Shown here piece by piece: positions 1-12,159 of a stretch of 64,000 nt of DNA. Both the position numbers and the translations under genes were made by a program. The notes below the pieces were generated by a model, which was given only the letters and a program-made list of their open reading frames with translations, had not been told where the DNA came from and did not search any database. Positions within the stretch are counted from its first letter, which is position 1. Each line of letters starts with the position of its first letter. Origin of the DNA: Trametes villosa (taxonomy: Eukaryota; Basidiomycota; Agaricomycetes; Polyporales; Polyporaceae); assembly GCA_002964805.2 (NCBI GenBank), contig PUDQ02000033.1, positions 1,674,001 to 1,738,000 of the forward strand. Reading direction: 5' to 3'.

Positions 1-1834
1 ACAGCGGTACCTACGGTGGATTGCGCCTGCTTTTCCTTCTCGCGCGCAAGCCGCCCCTTCCCTCTCGCCCGTTCGACCTGCAACCACATCACCTCCGCCT
101 CGTCCCACAGCCCGAGCTCCTCGTCGTACGCCTCCTCGAATCGCGCCACCTCCCGCGCGAACTCCGCTACCGGGTCGCCGTTGCCCCGCGCAAGGACCGC
201 GCGGATGCCCGACAGGAACGCAGCGAAGACAGAGAGGTTGTGCGCGGCGAGCAATGCGTGCGCGGACATCTCGTGCGTGTGGAGGAGGTGATGGATGTAC
301 GCGCGCGTGAAGGGCGGCTGCGCGGCGCCAGGCGTGGTGGCGCACGCTGCGTCTTGCCAGGCTTGTGGGTCAATGGTACTGTGCAAGGTGCGCGTCGCGG
401 GCGAGTGGGGCGAGCATGCGGAACATGCGCAGACGAGCTGGCTGGACGTCGCTTCGGGATCCGATGCCGATTGCCCGTCGAGGAGAGCGGATGCCAGTCG
501 GACGTGGTCGTGGACATACACAGGATCGAAGAGGTTGTGTCCGAGGTCCTGCTTGCCGCTCTTGCGCTTCCGGGGTGGTGCGCAAGCGGAAGGGGGCTGG
601 ACTGACTCGTCGGGAACGGGAAACTGGAAATCGAGCGCGATCCCCATGTCGGCCGCGCGCTGCGCCCAGAACGAGTCTACCAGGTCGACGCCGACGTCTC
701 GCACGAGGCGGAGCACCTCGTGCGGAGACGCAGGTGAGTTGAGCACGCGAGGCTTTTCGGACGGGAGGACTTCCAGGGAGGAGTGCAGCAGCTGTGAGAG
801 GCGGGCGGAGGACTCGGGCGAGGACCGGTGGCGGTCGCTGACACGGAGTAGTCCGCCGGCAAGATCTCCTTCGTCTTTGGCAGGTTTTGACTCGGCCTCC
901 AGTGCAGCGCGGAGGGGAAGCAAGTCAAAGACGTAACCAGTGACTCCGTCGTCCAGAGTGTTGAAGGGAGCGAGTTCGGCGGTGTCTCGATGTTCCACAG
1001 GGTCCGTTAGACGTTCCGCAAATTCAGCGCGTGCCTCCGGGATCGCGCCGCCAGCCAGGTGAAGGAGAACATGTTTAGGCCGGGATGCAGCGGTGGCGTC
1101 AGTATCAGATGTCGCGGGCAGTTTGAGTATGCTCGATAGCCAAGCGATTGACCGCTCTATGCTCTTCGTCAGGCGCTTTTGAGAGTGTGGCGGGAGCGTA
1201 AAGGGTGTGTCGGATAGCGCGACGACTATATCCGGCTTGCATTTCTGCACGTATGACTTCCATGCAGAGGCAGTAACCTGTCGGGGAGGGGGTCAGTACA
1301 CAGACCTCAAATTGACCAAGCATTTCTGTGGATCGAGCCATACCTTGCGCACCCCCCGAGTACAATGTGCCGATACGAAGTCGTTCCCGTTGGGCGGCAT
1401 CTTCCTCCCATCGGAGGGATCGCGGAGGGTCATGGTGAGGATATGCCTGTCCGGGGAGTAACCCAAGAATGTGTGCAGTGGGTGTGGACCATTGACGAGG
1501 GTTGGCACAGGCGGATTCCTATCGATGCTGGGGAAGCGCGGGACCCTGGTCAGAGGGATCGCGAGTAGAACTGGCCTCGCGCGAGACCGAGGAGGGGAGA
1601 TAGGCCTTACAAAGACTCGAAGGGAAGCTGAACGTGTCGGATTGCCTGCGAGAGGTGGAGGTGGTCGCGCGAGAGGTGCGGTACTATGCCCCGCGAGCTA
1701 GCAGCAAGCAGCGCTGGAGTATCGGTGCTGTGGGACGTTCCGCCGCCATCGCGTTCTATCACCAGCGTCCCAGTGCGCGGTCCAAATTTGCTCGCGAGGG
1801 GCGAAGAGGGCGCAAAAAGAGGATGAGCAGCCAT
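1..1834 (-). CDS. QTRT2: Queuine tRNA-ribosyltransferase accessory subunit 2 (QTRT2-like), 3' end missing
   Basis: Homologue of the non-catalytic partner of the eukaryotic tRNA-guanine transglycosylase, which exchanges G34 for queuine in GUN-anticodon tRNAs. Seen: an N-terminus with a DTPALLAASSRGIVPHL segment matching the family start; a mid-region with VGVDLVDSFWAQRAADMG; a CxCxxC cluster (CACSAC, near 400-420) and, about 50 residues on, AYIHHLLHTHEMSAHALLAAHNL, the zinc-site histidine block of TGT folds. ATG at 1834 is preferred over an in-frame ATG at 1864 because it gives the usual compact N-terminus. At least three introns are needed, one ending CCCCGACAG just before VTASAWKSYVQ (about 1280). 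The gene runs off the left edge, so the C-terminus is not visible. It shares a 445-bp divergent promoter with the DUF3684 gene. Subunit 2 rather than catalytic subunit 1 is inferred from the divergent active-site region. Confidence 0.82.
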
Positions 1835-2279
1835 TGCTGAGCGCGCGCGCGTCGATATGTACACAGATAGGCCGCCGCGGATGCGCCTGGGGGGCGCGCG
1901 ACGGATTGAGTTCAGTTTGTCAACTAGGCGTGGTCGCGGGAAGGAGAAGGACGCGCGCGAGGATATGGCGGGAAGTAAGAGCTAGCGATCAATTGAGCTG
2001 CGCGTCGCGACGCGCGCGTATCCGTCATGCTCGGAGTCGGACTCCGGACTCGCTCAGCCAGGCTGTCCTCTCCGTCCACCCGCAGTGCCTCGCGCACTCC
2101 GCATCCAAACTCTCTTCCTCCTCTATTAGGCTTGTTGAACTGCTCTCTGGGGATCCCGCTATCCGAGCTGTACTCCGACGCAATCACTTCCGGGCCCGGG
2201 ATCCTATACTCAGACGTCATCACTCGCCTGCTTTACGAAACCTAACGAGGACCATTTGGAAAATACCCTTCCTGTAGCC
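1835..2279. promoter_or_regulatory. Divergent intergenic region QTRT2 / DUF3684
   Basis: 445 bp between two start codons. It contains alternating CG stretches (for example 1841-1852) and pyrimidine-rich runs (2065-2130). I see no clear TATA box and no convincing additional ORF. Confidence 0.5.
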
Positions 2280-5200
2280 ATGGCACACGCACGGGATGCA
2301 CTCGTACGTCTGCTCCTATACCATCGCCACGTTGAAAAGCTAAGAAATTCGGTTTCGCTCAGTGGGAGTCTGGCCACGACGAGTCCGTGGAGGTCAACCA
2401 GCGCGCTCTGATTGACAAGGTACTCGCGCGATACTCGGGAGAGTTCACCGGTGAGTGCTGTTCCTCGGGAGGTGTACATGTGTGTGACAGGACACAGTCT
2501 TCCGCGAGCTACTACAGAATTCGGACGATGCAAGCGCGACGGCCGTAGAGATACATTTCGAAACGAAAGAGTATCTGGGGCGGAAGAATAAGCCGACGGA
2601 TGAGTGGTCAGAGTCTCTCGCTACTACTTCAGAGCCCGCTCTTCCGGACCTGAAGACGGCATTGGTCAGTCAATTTCACAAGCACCCTCGTGGTATACAT
2701 GGGACTATAGCCTAACACATACATCCTAGGTCCACCAATGGACATTCAAGAACAACGGTATCGTCTTCAGAAACGAGGACTGGAGTCGCTTGAAGAAGAT
2801 TGGTGCGCATACATCATGACATCGATGTATACGCTCTCACTAACCCTACTACTATAGCCGAAGGTAACCCGGACGAGGAGAAGATTGGCGCGTTCGGCGT
2901 GGGTGCGTATCTGGGCCGGCATTCCATTTACCTTGGCTTACACACGTGCCATAGGCTTCTACAGTCTCTTTTCGGTTACAGAGGAACCTTTTGTCACATC
3001 TGGAGGTGAAGTATATGCTTTCTCAGTAGGAGGATAGCCACTGACAGCTGCTCTCCCAGGCGAGTGGATGGGATTCTATTGGAAGGACAAGAAGGACCAG
3101 GTCAGTACTTTTGAACCGCCTCTGCTATGCACCTAGTATGCTGAGCAGAAGTGTAGCTTTTCGCTCGCCGAGGGAAACTCCCTGACTCTGCCGAGGATCC
3201 ATGGACGTCATTCGAGATGGGGCTCCGGGAGCCCACACCTATACCACCTCCCTTCGACTTCACGCGCTTCCTCGCATCTTCCATCACGTTCATGCGGCAT
3301 CTCCTCGATGTTAGCGTGTTTCTAGACGACAAGCGACTATCCCGTCTCACGAAGGCTCCGGGGGCGCCGCAAGCTGTGGGTATCCCGAAGGGCCTGAAGC
3401 CGTCAAGTCCGCTCAACACCATGCAAGTGAGCGGTATCCAGACTACGCGTGCGTAATTCTGGATACCTCAGGGCCGCACCCGCATGGCTGACGGTTTGCT
3501 CCAGCGCTCGCGATCAAAGCGGAGGTTATGCAGTGGGTGTACATGGCGGGCACCGAGAAGCCGCAGCCCAAGAAAGAGCCACCAAAGCCTGCCGCGGCTG
3601 GCGGGGGTGGCTTCTTCGCTTCGCTTTTCTCGTCTTTCGCAGGTTCCGGCAACCCATCGCGTGCGGTCACGCCTGCACCTCCACCACCGCCTGTTCCCAA
3701 GGTCGATCCGCTGTCGATCGTGGAGTCTAACGTGGTGCTGTCAATCTTCGCGGCGGACATTGCGGTGAAGCTGGATCAGAAGATGATTGCTGAGCTGAAC
3801 CGCTCGACGAAGAAAAACCCGCCGACGAGGATGAAGTACGAGCTCATCTACGTAGGTGGACTGTCATCGGGATTTCCTATGCGTGCTTATACGGGGTGTA
3901 GACTGGTAAGGCTGAGTATGACGCCAGCAAGAGCGAAGATGAGAAGCACGGCCGAACGACTGGCAGCGTCTTCCAGGGTTTGCGTGCTGACATTGACGGG
4001 TGTGTATGACTTCTACGATTGCCGGATGCTTTTGAACGAGCGATGTTTTGCTGCAGCATGGGTCAAGCGAAGGTTTTCATTGTAGGTTCACGGGTGGATT
4101 ACTACTGCAGTGTGAAATGTACTGAAGGGGATGACAGGGTCATTCGACAGGTCAAACGACCGGGATAGGTGGCCATATGTCTGCCCGTTTCATCCCTACG
4201 GTCGAACGGGAGTCGATCGATTTGGTGTATGTGCATTTCTCCACTGTGATATATCCTCTTATGTACTCTTTCTACCAGGGACCGGAACGTCGCAGGTATG
4301 TATCTAGTCCTCCTTCACGAAGTCTTGCTAACATGATGCAGTCTGGAACAAGGAGCTGCTCTACGTTGGCGGCTTCCTCGCGCGCTCGGCATATGAGATC
4401 GAGATGGAGCATATCCAGCAGGTCTGGAGCGCGGCTTCAGCAGCAGCGAGCCCAGGTGCGGGTGTAGATCCCGAGCTTCAAGCGTCCTTGCGGGCGCGCG
4501 CCATCCACGCGCTGAGGTTCTTCACTTTCCACCCGTCTACCCCCTCCAGCGTCGTCTCCGTCGCCCTTGAGGAAGCATTCTTCTCGTGCACCGCGAGCTC
4601 GCGCTTCTCGATGATCACCGGGCACAAGACTTTCCCTATCATATCCACCGCCGGTGTGCGCGACGCTGCTGAAGTGCGCTTCCCGGACCCAGCGTTCGCC
4701 GGATTCGTGAAGGAGCTCCCGGTGGTTCCCGCAGACGTGCTCAAGGACGCGAAGCCGATGGTAGATGCGCTCCGCGCGCGGGGCATGATCAAGGACATCA
4801 CCTTCGTCGACGTCCTCCAGGAGCTGCGGAACCGCCCGCTCGGCGAGCCCGAGATGGTCGCGTGTTTCAAGTGGTGGATCGACATGTACAACCAGAGCAC
4901 CGCGGCTAACCTCGAGTACGTGCGCACGCAGCTCCTTGGTGCGGCCGTGCTCTCGATCGAGGAGAAAGACGGCCAGGCGGGGCAGATCGTCCCGCTGTCC
5001 ATCGTCGAGAGCTTCCTCAGCAGGAAGTCGGGCAGCTCGGGGGCCCTCATCCCCACGGACGGCCCACTCCCGCCACACCTCCTTCCTGTGGCGATCTCCA
5101 GGAACTTCGACTCGCAGGCCCTGGAAAACGCCTTCGACTGGCGCGAGCTCGGTATCGTGGAGTGGCTCAGGCACGTTACGAGCCCTCCGACGCCGCACCC

Positions 5201-8200
5201 TGCGGAGCACGATATAACGCTGAGCGCGCCGTGGGCAGAGCGGGTCTTGCAGGTCGTCGCGCGTGCATGGCCGTCGCTGCCTTCGGGCCAGCGGGTCGAG
5301 GTTGCCTCGCTGCTGAGATCGTACGCGTGCGTTCCTACCTCGGCAGGCCTGAAGAAGCCGGGGGATGCGTACTTCCAGAGCGCGCATATCTTCAATGACC
5401 TGCCCGTCGTGACTCTGCCGTCCGGGACGGCGGTGAAGGGTCCGCTGGAGAAGTTCTTGCAGGGGATTGGGGTGCGGAAGCATGTGGACTTGCAGATCAT
5501 CTTCGACAGGTACGACATTCTGACTGACGTTTAGCGACAATTTCATGATGACTTACAATGCTACAGGATGATCAAGACGGGAGACTGGACGATTGCAGAG
5601 CTCATCAAGTACTTGGTGGCCGTGCAGACGACCTTGACGGCCGAGGAGCTCGAGCGACTACAGATGACCACGGCGTTCCTGAGGGAGCGGCACGCAGACG
5701 AGAAGCTGGCGGAGAACGGAAAGCTGCCGCGTTACCGCGCGGGTGACTTGTACGAGCCGCTCGACGTGTTGAGGGATCTGAAGCTCCCAGTGATTGACTG
5801 GGGGACGCACCCTAAGTGGCGAAGCAACTCGGAAGAAGGTAATGCCTGCGCATGCGTCGCGATTATAAGCTTGTCTGACGCGCTCTGCAGCCAAGTTCCT
5901 GTTCAAGCTCGGGTTACGCAGGTATCCGCCTCTTCCTGACCTCATTGGCCTTGCAGCGGGTCAGGACGAGAAGGTCCGAGCGGCGGCTTTGAAGTACTTG
6001 CTTGACAACTTCACGACCCGTTACGCCAATTACGACCCCAACGACTTCTCCAACGTCCCGTTCATACCGTCCATCAAGGACGGAAAGCCTTGCTTGGCGA
6101 AGCCTCACGAGGTGTTCTCCGCGCCAGAGTGGGCCGCGCTGGGCTTCATGGTTACTGAGCCGTCGCTGAAAGGCGAAGCTCTCGTGAACCTGAAGATCCA
6201 GGAGCACCCGCTGGGCCCCCGTCTAGTCAACCTGCTCAGGACTTCCCCGCCGCCGACGGAGGAGATTGCAAAGCAGTGGTTCGCCGCCCTCGCAGGACGA
6301 GTAACATGTTGGTTCTTCCTTTTCATGCAGGTATCCAATTTCGCTGACAATACACCTCAGCGTTCTCCAGTACCGAACTGAGGACGCTGTCGCAAATGGC
6401 GTTCGTGCCCGTGAAGGCTGCCAACGGAACTATTCGTCATTTGCCTCCGACGCAGTGTTACTTCAAGGGTGACTCGCAAGCACAGTTCCATTCCAAGCTG
6501 TTCACGTTCGTCGACTTCGGGACCACGGCCAACGCCTTCCTGAGTGCATGCGGCGTCAAGCATGAGCCGTCTGTAGAAGAGGTCGCGAAGATTCTGCTCG
6601 ACAACCCTAGGCGTTTCTACGACCTCGCCGAGGGCCGGGAGAAGTGAGTGACGCTGCCGACGATAAACCAACACTGCTGAACGCATGTTATTGCAGTTAC
6701 CTCACGGAGCTGCGCAACATAGCAGTGAACATGCGGTTGATATCCTCTGGCACTATGGCGAGGTTGAAGCGCACGGCCGTTCTCTTGGGTTCTCGTCGAC
6801 TCCGGAAGGAGAAGGTGGTCACCAGCAAGAAGACAAGCGTGGAGCTCACAGCAGAGCTGGAGGAAGAGGACTGGGAGTATCAGTATGACTTGTTGACGCC
6901 GGACAAGGTCGTCGTCGCGGATGACCAGAACGCCTACCAACTGTTCGGCGATGCGGTCTTCACTGCCCCTCAGGAAGACTTGCTGGAATGTGCGTCGTCG
7001 GAGCGAAGCGCTGACCTTGGGTATCATGCTAATCGGCCGCCACATAGCGTTCTATCTAGAGTTGGGGTGTAGGCGACTGAGCGGCCTCATGCGCGAAGAA
7101 TACCAGACTAGGAGCGAAGTCGTCGGCTCCCGCAAGGCTGCAGAGACTCGCGCACTCATCTTGGAGCGCTTGCCTCTATTCCTCCACGAGCACACGCACA
7201 CGAAGACGAAGGTGACGTACTCGTGGCTGAACAACGACAAGAACTTCGTGGTCAAGACGTTCGGCAAGCTCACCGTGATGAAGACGCTGACGTTCGGCGA
7301 CAAGCGTGCGTCGAAGAGCCACGATGCGTCAGCGGTCGCGCGGCGGATAGGACGCGGGCCCATCGAGCTGTGGTTGGCCGGACACGACGCGGTCGACATG
7401 TATGAGTGCGTAACTCTGCTCGCCGCCGTGCCTGTGTTGCTCCTGAACGCCGTGCACTGGACAGGGTGTCGACCGCGATGTGTCGCCATCTGTTCGACGC
7501 GCCCAAGGCCCACGATGCGTTGCTGTTCATGACCATCCTATCGACCGATTTGCGCGCCTTGCGGAGGAGGGGGTACAATGGTATGTTCCGGCGTTCTTGC
7601 TCAAGCTAGCAGCACTGAGCGTCTGTGCAGTGGATCGCATCCTACGCCAGCAGAAGGCGGACAGGCTCGCTGCAGAAGAAGCCGCTCAGGCGAAGCAAGC
7701 GTCAGTGCTCGCGAGCCAAAGCACCGCAAACGCCTCCTCCGACACGCTCGTGTCTGCTGCACCGAAGCCGGACGCTAAAGGCCCCGGGTCGCCCCCTTTC
7801 AACGAGAAGGAGACCGCCGCTCTGCCCCCTATTCCGACAGGCGGCATGCTAGACAGCTCTAACAAGCCGACGAAGCAGGCTTCACGGCCATTGAGCATGG
7901 TACAACAGTCGTTTGACGCCGTGAAGCGGCGGTTGCAGAAGGAGGGTGCGGGTCCGAGCAACGCGCCTCTCCCACCTGTGCCTGCGGAAGAAGAAGCGCA
8001 AGACGAGCAGCTGCCGCTGTTACCACCACGCCCGAGCCGCCCCCTCACCCCACAGCCGCACGCAACCCCACGCAGCAGCATCGGTGAGTGCCTCTCCTAT
8101 CAGGGCGTGAAGGGCTTGCATTTACTGTGATACAGCCTCGAACATAGACATGGCGATCAAGGCATGCAAAGGGGAGCGGGGTGAGATGCTCCAGAACCGA

Positions 8201-8914
8201 CGCCAGATGCAAATGGTCAAGGAGTCGCTCAACGAGGGCTACTGTGATATCTCCGGGCACCCTACGGATATGACCCTCGTTGGTTAGTCGTCGCCCCTGC
8301 TTTGGCCCACTAACTTTACTGACGGACTCCCTAGGCGATATGGCGGGTATCAAGATCTTCGTGGCCAAAGGTAAGTGGAAGGCCGCGCTGTTCGCCGCTG
8401 CGCTGTGTTGACAAAACCATCCTTCAAGACGTCCCCGATGGCAAGTCGCTCATGCGGACAAAGAACGAAACCCTTGCACGATTCATCTACACGATACGCC
8501 CTTTGCAAGAGGTCTACACTCTGCCTCCAACTAGCCTGCACATATTCTACGACCGCGCGGGAGATACCATCGCATTCAATCGTAACGCGAGCCTGTTCCT
8601 GAATTTGCGTTTCTTCGAGCAATGGCGTGAGTGCGGACCATATTCGACTTTTCGCATTACCGCTGAGCTTCACGTATAGACGACGCCGAGGTGAGCTCGG
8701 GGGTATTGGCAAACGCCTACATATCTTGGTGAGTGTCTACATTGAACCCCCACAAGCTTCGGCTGACCGATGTCGGTTTACTAGGTATTTCACCCTCGCA
8801 CACGAAATCGCACACAACCTCGTGCAAGCGCACAACTCGGAGCACGAGTTCTACTTCTCCTCAATCTGCGAACAATACCTACCTACCTTCATGAGGCTCA
8901 TCGCCGGCAAGTAG
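2280..8914 (+). CDS. DUF3684 family, sacsin-like HSP90-type ATPase with C-terminal HExxHx5H motif
   Basis: A large protein (about 1,700 residues over roughly 27 introns) of a fungal family with unknown function. The N-terminus carries GHKL/HSP90-type ATP-site motifs: the N-box FRELLQNSDDA (2499-2532) and the G2 loop GAFGVGFYSLF (spliced across the intron at about 2900-2952). This is the arrangement of sacsin repeats; the usual DxGxG box reads NNGIVF. A Pro/Ala-rich insert lies near 3550-3700 and a second disordered Ser/Pro-rich linker near 7690-8080. The last exon encodes LAHEIAHNLVQAHNSEHEFY (motif 8801-8833), a HExxHxxxxxH zinc-protease-like signature close to those of WLM/SprT proteins. 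Start ATG at 2280 leads through the first intron into WESGHDESVEVNQRAL, as expected for the family. It ends 70 bp from the stop of the convergent FMN1 gene. Function is unknown; an ATP-driven chaperone or protease role is inference. Confidence 0.88.
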
Positions 8915-8984
8915 ATTGACACTGGACCACTTAGACGGACTTCTGGATTGTACTGTACACCTCTTCGCATTGCATCATTGTCTC

Positions 8985-9578
8985 TCATAGCTTCAACGCC
9001 GCGGTCCCAGCTTGCCCTACTGTTTCTCGCACCAACCAACTCCCGTCCAGCGTGCCCTTGCCCGTCTCCCGCAATGCCCAAGCCTCGCGGTCCAGGCTCC
9101 TGCGCGCAACATCGCAGTCTATGTTGATGTCCTCGATCAGCGCCTCCAGCCCGCCGTAGTCCCTCTCCTCCCGAACGAACCCCAAGATGAGCAGGCGCAT
9201 CTCAGCGCCATAGAAGTCCGCTCCGAACTTGTGGAGCAGATGCACCTCCACCGACCGCTCCTCGTTCTTGTAGAACTGGTTGTACCCGATCGACATCACC
9301 ATCGGGTATGTGGTGAACCCGGAGTGTGCCTCCGGGGCCGCAGTGTGGTTCGGATGTGACGACGGTCGGCGTAGGGATGCCCACCCGAAGTACACCCCGG
9401 AGGCGATGTCGGTGATCCATGGTGTTTGGTTGGGGTCGTTGGGGAGGTTGGCGGTCGGGATGCCTAGCTCTTTGGATCCACGCTTGAAGCCATGGATTAC
9501 CCTGCCCTCCATCTGCAGGGGGTAGGGTGTCTCCGGCCCTGTGGCAGGGCCGATGACGAGTGGGCGAGAAGTTGTCAT
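8985..9578 (-). CDS. FMN1: Riboflavin kinase
   Basis: Single-exon 197-residue protein that phosphorylates riboflavin to FMN with ATP (EC 2.7.1.26). Seen: GRVIHGFKRGSKELGIPTANL (residues about 25-45), the glycine-rich nucleotide and PTAN metal-binding segment of the family; SGVYFGWA; and SIGYNQFYKNEERSVEVHLL, whose glutamate corresponds to the catalytic base. Length fits yeast Fmn1 and human RFK. The C-terminal helix region (VREERDYGGLEALIEDINID) matches the family's conserved tail. It is the only clearly intronless short enzyme in this part of the window. It converges on the DUF3684 gene with 70 bp between stops, so the 3' UTRs probably overlap. Confidence 0.95.
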   Translation of the reverse strand: MTTSRPLVIGPATGPETPYPLQMEGRVIHGFKRGSKELGIPTANLPNDPNQTPWITDIASGVYFGWASLRRPSSHPNHTAAPEAHSGFTTYPMVMSIGYNQFYKNEERSVEVHLLHKFGADFYGAEMRLLILGFVREERDYGGLEALIEDINIDCDVARRSLDREAWALRETGKGTLDGSWLVRETVGQAGTAALKL

Positions 9579-10115
9579 TGGATTCGGTCGATGTCTCTAA
9601 CAGCACGATGGGGATTTCGATGTTATTGGGAGGAGCTGGGGTGGCTGGGGCGCGGAAGGGGGGGGGGGATTGGTAGTTGTGTTTGTCACTCGACTCGGAT
9701 GGGTGTCGATATGTTACACTTCCGAGGTTCTGCAGTGATATTACTGTAGTAGGTACGCTGATCTTGCCTTGCATATTGGGATTGCTTGACTGACTATTTC
9801 TGGAAGAAAGCCCGAGAAGCACAGTCCCCTTGTGGCGTTTCTCTATAGCGGCCTTGTCTTCAGAGTGCTTTGTGGTACAAGCACAAGCGAAGGCGTTCAA
9901 CAACTTACAAGCCCGCCGGTGAAGCAGTGGTTCCGCGAAGCGCCCATCTCCGGTATGTTCGGGCACGTGACTAATGTTCGAGACGCGTTCAAAAACGCGC
10001 GGGCACGCGGCAAGCCACCCATCCCAGCTCACGACCACCAACGCGTCTCGGACTCCACGCTGCCCCTACTCTCTTTCCTCTAAATCCCTCGAGCGAACTC
10101 TCTAGGCTCTCCGAA
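9579..10115. promoter_or_regulatory. Divergent promoter FMN1 / UBE2C-type E2
   Basis: 537 bp between two start codons. It holds an 11-nt G run (9658-9668) directly followed by ATTGG (9669-9673), an inverted CCAAT box about 90 bp upstream of FMN1. I see no other coding sequence. Confidence 0.5.
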
Positions 10116-11047
10116 ATGGATCAGATCATGTCGTCGCTCGCTCCCCGCACCGGTGCGTCCAAGCCCGCCGCGGGAGGCTCTGGGGCAGCGTCTGGAGGCA
10201 GCGTCACGAAACGGTATGTGGCTACGGCAATGAACTTTTTTGTGGTAGACCCTCTGAACCGCGTTGCGTAGCCTGCAGAACGAGTTGATGACACTGATGG
10301 TGAGCGCCACTCAATATTGTTAAGTTTCGAATGTCTCCTAATTGCGAGGCTTAGATGTCTGCGTCCCCCGGTATCGTAAGTACCCAGCCCGAATACATCG
10401 TGCAGTCCTCTTATGTGGCGCGTAGTCCGCGTTCCCGAGGTCGGACGCGAACCTGTTTGAGTGGGTCGGAACGATTGAGGGCCCCGCAGGCACGGTGAGT
10501 CTCGGTGTTGATCCCTGTACTGCGCCCCCACCAATAGAACCTGACCCGGCGCAGATATATTCGGGACTGAAGTTTAAGATTTCCATCACTTTCCCGCCAA
10601 CGTACCCCATGTCGCCGCCCGCAATCAAGTTTGATTCACCGTGCTACCACCCAAACGTTGACCTCGCCGGGGGAGGAATCTGCCTGGACATCCTGCAGGT
10701 AAGGGCATTGCGATGAAATGGGGGTGTCTGTGTTGACCGACGCCACTGCTAGGATAAATGGTCAGCAGTGTACAGCGTACAGACAATCCTGCTGTCGCTC
10801 CAATCACTACTTGGAGGTTCGTTCACTCGGACGGTCTTCCCTTCATCGTGTTGAACATCGCTTTTGCAGAGCCGAACAACGCGTCTCCGCTCAACCCAGA
10901 TGCCGCCGGAATCTGGAATACACCTGACCGTACGTCCACAATGCTCTACACGTCGTTCGCCTCGTGGTGGCTGATTCCGGACCGAGGACAGAGTTCAAGC
11001 AGCAGCTCATGAAGTTCTACCGCCCTATCGTCGACGACGCCGAGTAG
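10116..11047 (+). CDS. UBE2C: Ubiquitin-conjugating enzyme E2, UBE2C (APC/C) type
   Basis: E2 enzyme of the class that works with the anaphase-promoting complex. The spliced protein is about 180 residues: a short Gly/Ala/Ser-rich N-terminal extension, then [22 protein letters not shown], the IYSGLKF and [10 protein letters not shown] strands, and the active-site segment CYHPNVD ... [19 protein letters not shown] with the catalytic Cys in ICLDIL. It ends with [13 protein letters not shown] and an acidic tail. The MSx3GISAFP and [12 protein letters not shown] signatures distinguish UBE2C from UBC4/5. At least six short introns interrupt it (for example after ICLDILQ, near 10700). ATG at 10116 gives [13 protein letters not shown]; an RxxL-type destruction box is not obvious. 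Function is inferred from family membership. Confidence 0.93.
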
Positions 11048-12159
11048 TCGCACGCTGGTGGCAGCCGTTCACATCTATGTCTCTTTCCCTTGTATCCCAT
11101 ACTGTCGTGTCACCGCATGTCTCGCTATCCCCTGTGCTGGACTATGTGCATACCTGGATCCGTCCCCTACCATGTCCAAGCCTGTATTTAGAATCCTCAG
11201 TCCCTCTTCCGTGTACGTGAGCGCACTTCCCTGACGCTCTCAGGATCGACGCGTCGATCCCACATTATCGGCACATCCTCGCTGCGCTCCCCAACAAGTC
11301 CTCAGGATGGCCTAAGTATGGTCGCTCGTGAGTGCGGTGCTCACCAGCCATGGAGGACCTGGGTAATCCAGGAACGTAACTGTGAGTCTATGATGAGATT
11401 GGCAATCCCTGGGCGCTGCTGGGGAACGCGGCTTTGCACGGTCTGCGATCGTTGCCACCACATCCTCCCTCTCTTCTCTATCGCGCTGCGACCTCCAATC
11501 CTCCGGTCTTTCCGTCTCTCCTTCTCTGCCTCGAATTCTCCTTGGTGAGTTCGATTCGTTCGATCGGCGCCGATATGCGCTACGGTCGCGTGTGGCGACG
11601 CCGCGCGAAGAGCCTAAGGGGCTCCGCAGACGGGCGCCTGGGCAATGCGCGCGATCAAATTAGTTTGGCGATCGCTGGTCGCGGTCGCCACCAGCGACAG
11701 CGACGCCCTCAGCTCGAGTCGTCTAGCACCAGGTTGCTTTGCACCACCGTGACCTCGTCGCCCGCCCGCGGTTCTCGTCGCTCGTCGCTCTCTTCCCGTC
11801 GCGCTCGCGCTCGCGCCCGCTCTTCTCTCTTGCTTATATTCCCTACAGTTGATCTGCAGGCGGACCAGGCTCGGTTGACCCGACTGCTCTGTCGTTTGTG
11901 CGCCCGCTCGAGCCTCTTCTTGCCAGACAGGCCAGCGCGACCCATCTTTGAGCTTCCTTTGGCCGTAGAGTCAGTGTCTGGTGCACTTTGTGAGTGTGGC
12001 TGCGCTTTGGGCTCGATGCGCGCAAAGCTAATAGTTGTTTGTCGTGTGCAGCTGCGTTACTTGCCACATAACATCCTTCCTCCACTTCAACGCATCCCAC
12101 ACGCTACACGCACCACATCCACACCCCGCCCGTCAGTATCTTCAACCAGCAATAGCAAG
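11048..12159. other. Long intergenic region and leader of the 12160 gene
   Basis: 1.1 kb without a supportable ORF. Pyrimidine-rich tracts lie at 11450-11540 and 11750-11830. A canonical intron with GTGAGT at 11990, a CTAAT-like branch site near 12028 and TGTGCAG ending at 12051 suggests a spliced 5' UTR for the downstream small gene. Confidence 0.45.

Noticed and set aside
4437..5546. 369- and 346-residue open frames on the minus strand
   Set aside because: They lie opposite the long DUF3684 exon. They arise from its GC-rich third positions and show no family motifs.
9658..9668. G11 run as possible assembly error or quadruplex
   Set aside because: A single run cannot form a four-tract quadruplex on its own, and nothing in the surrounding sequence indicates a misassembly.
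11434..12159. Upstream extension of the frame of the 146-residue protein
   Set aside because: The sequence is low-complexity Arg/Ser, is interrupted by a strong predicted UTR intron and has a much weaker coding bias than the part after 12160.
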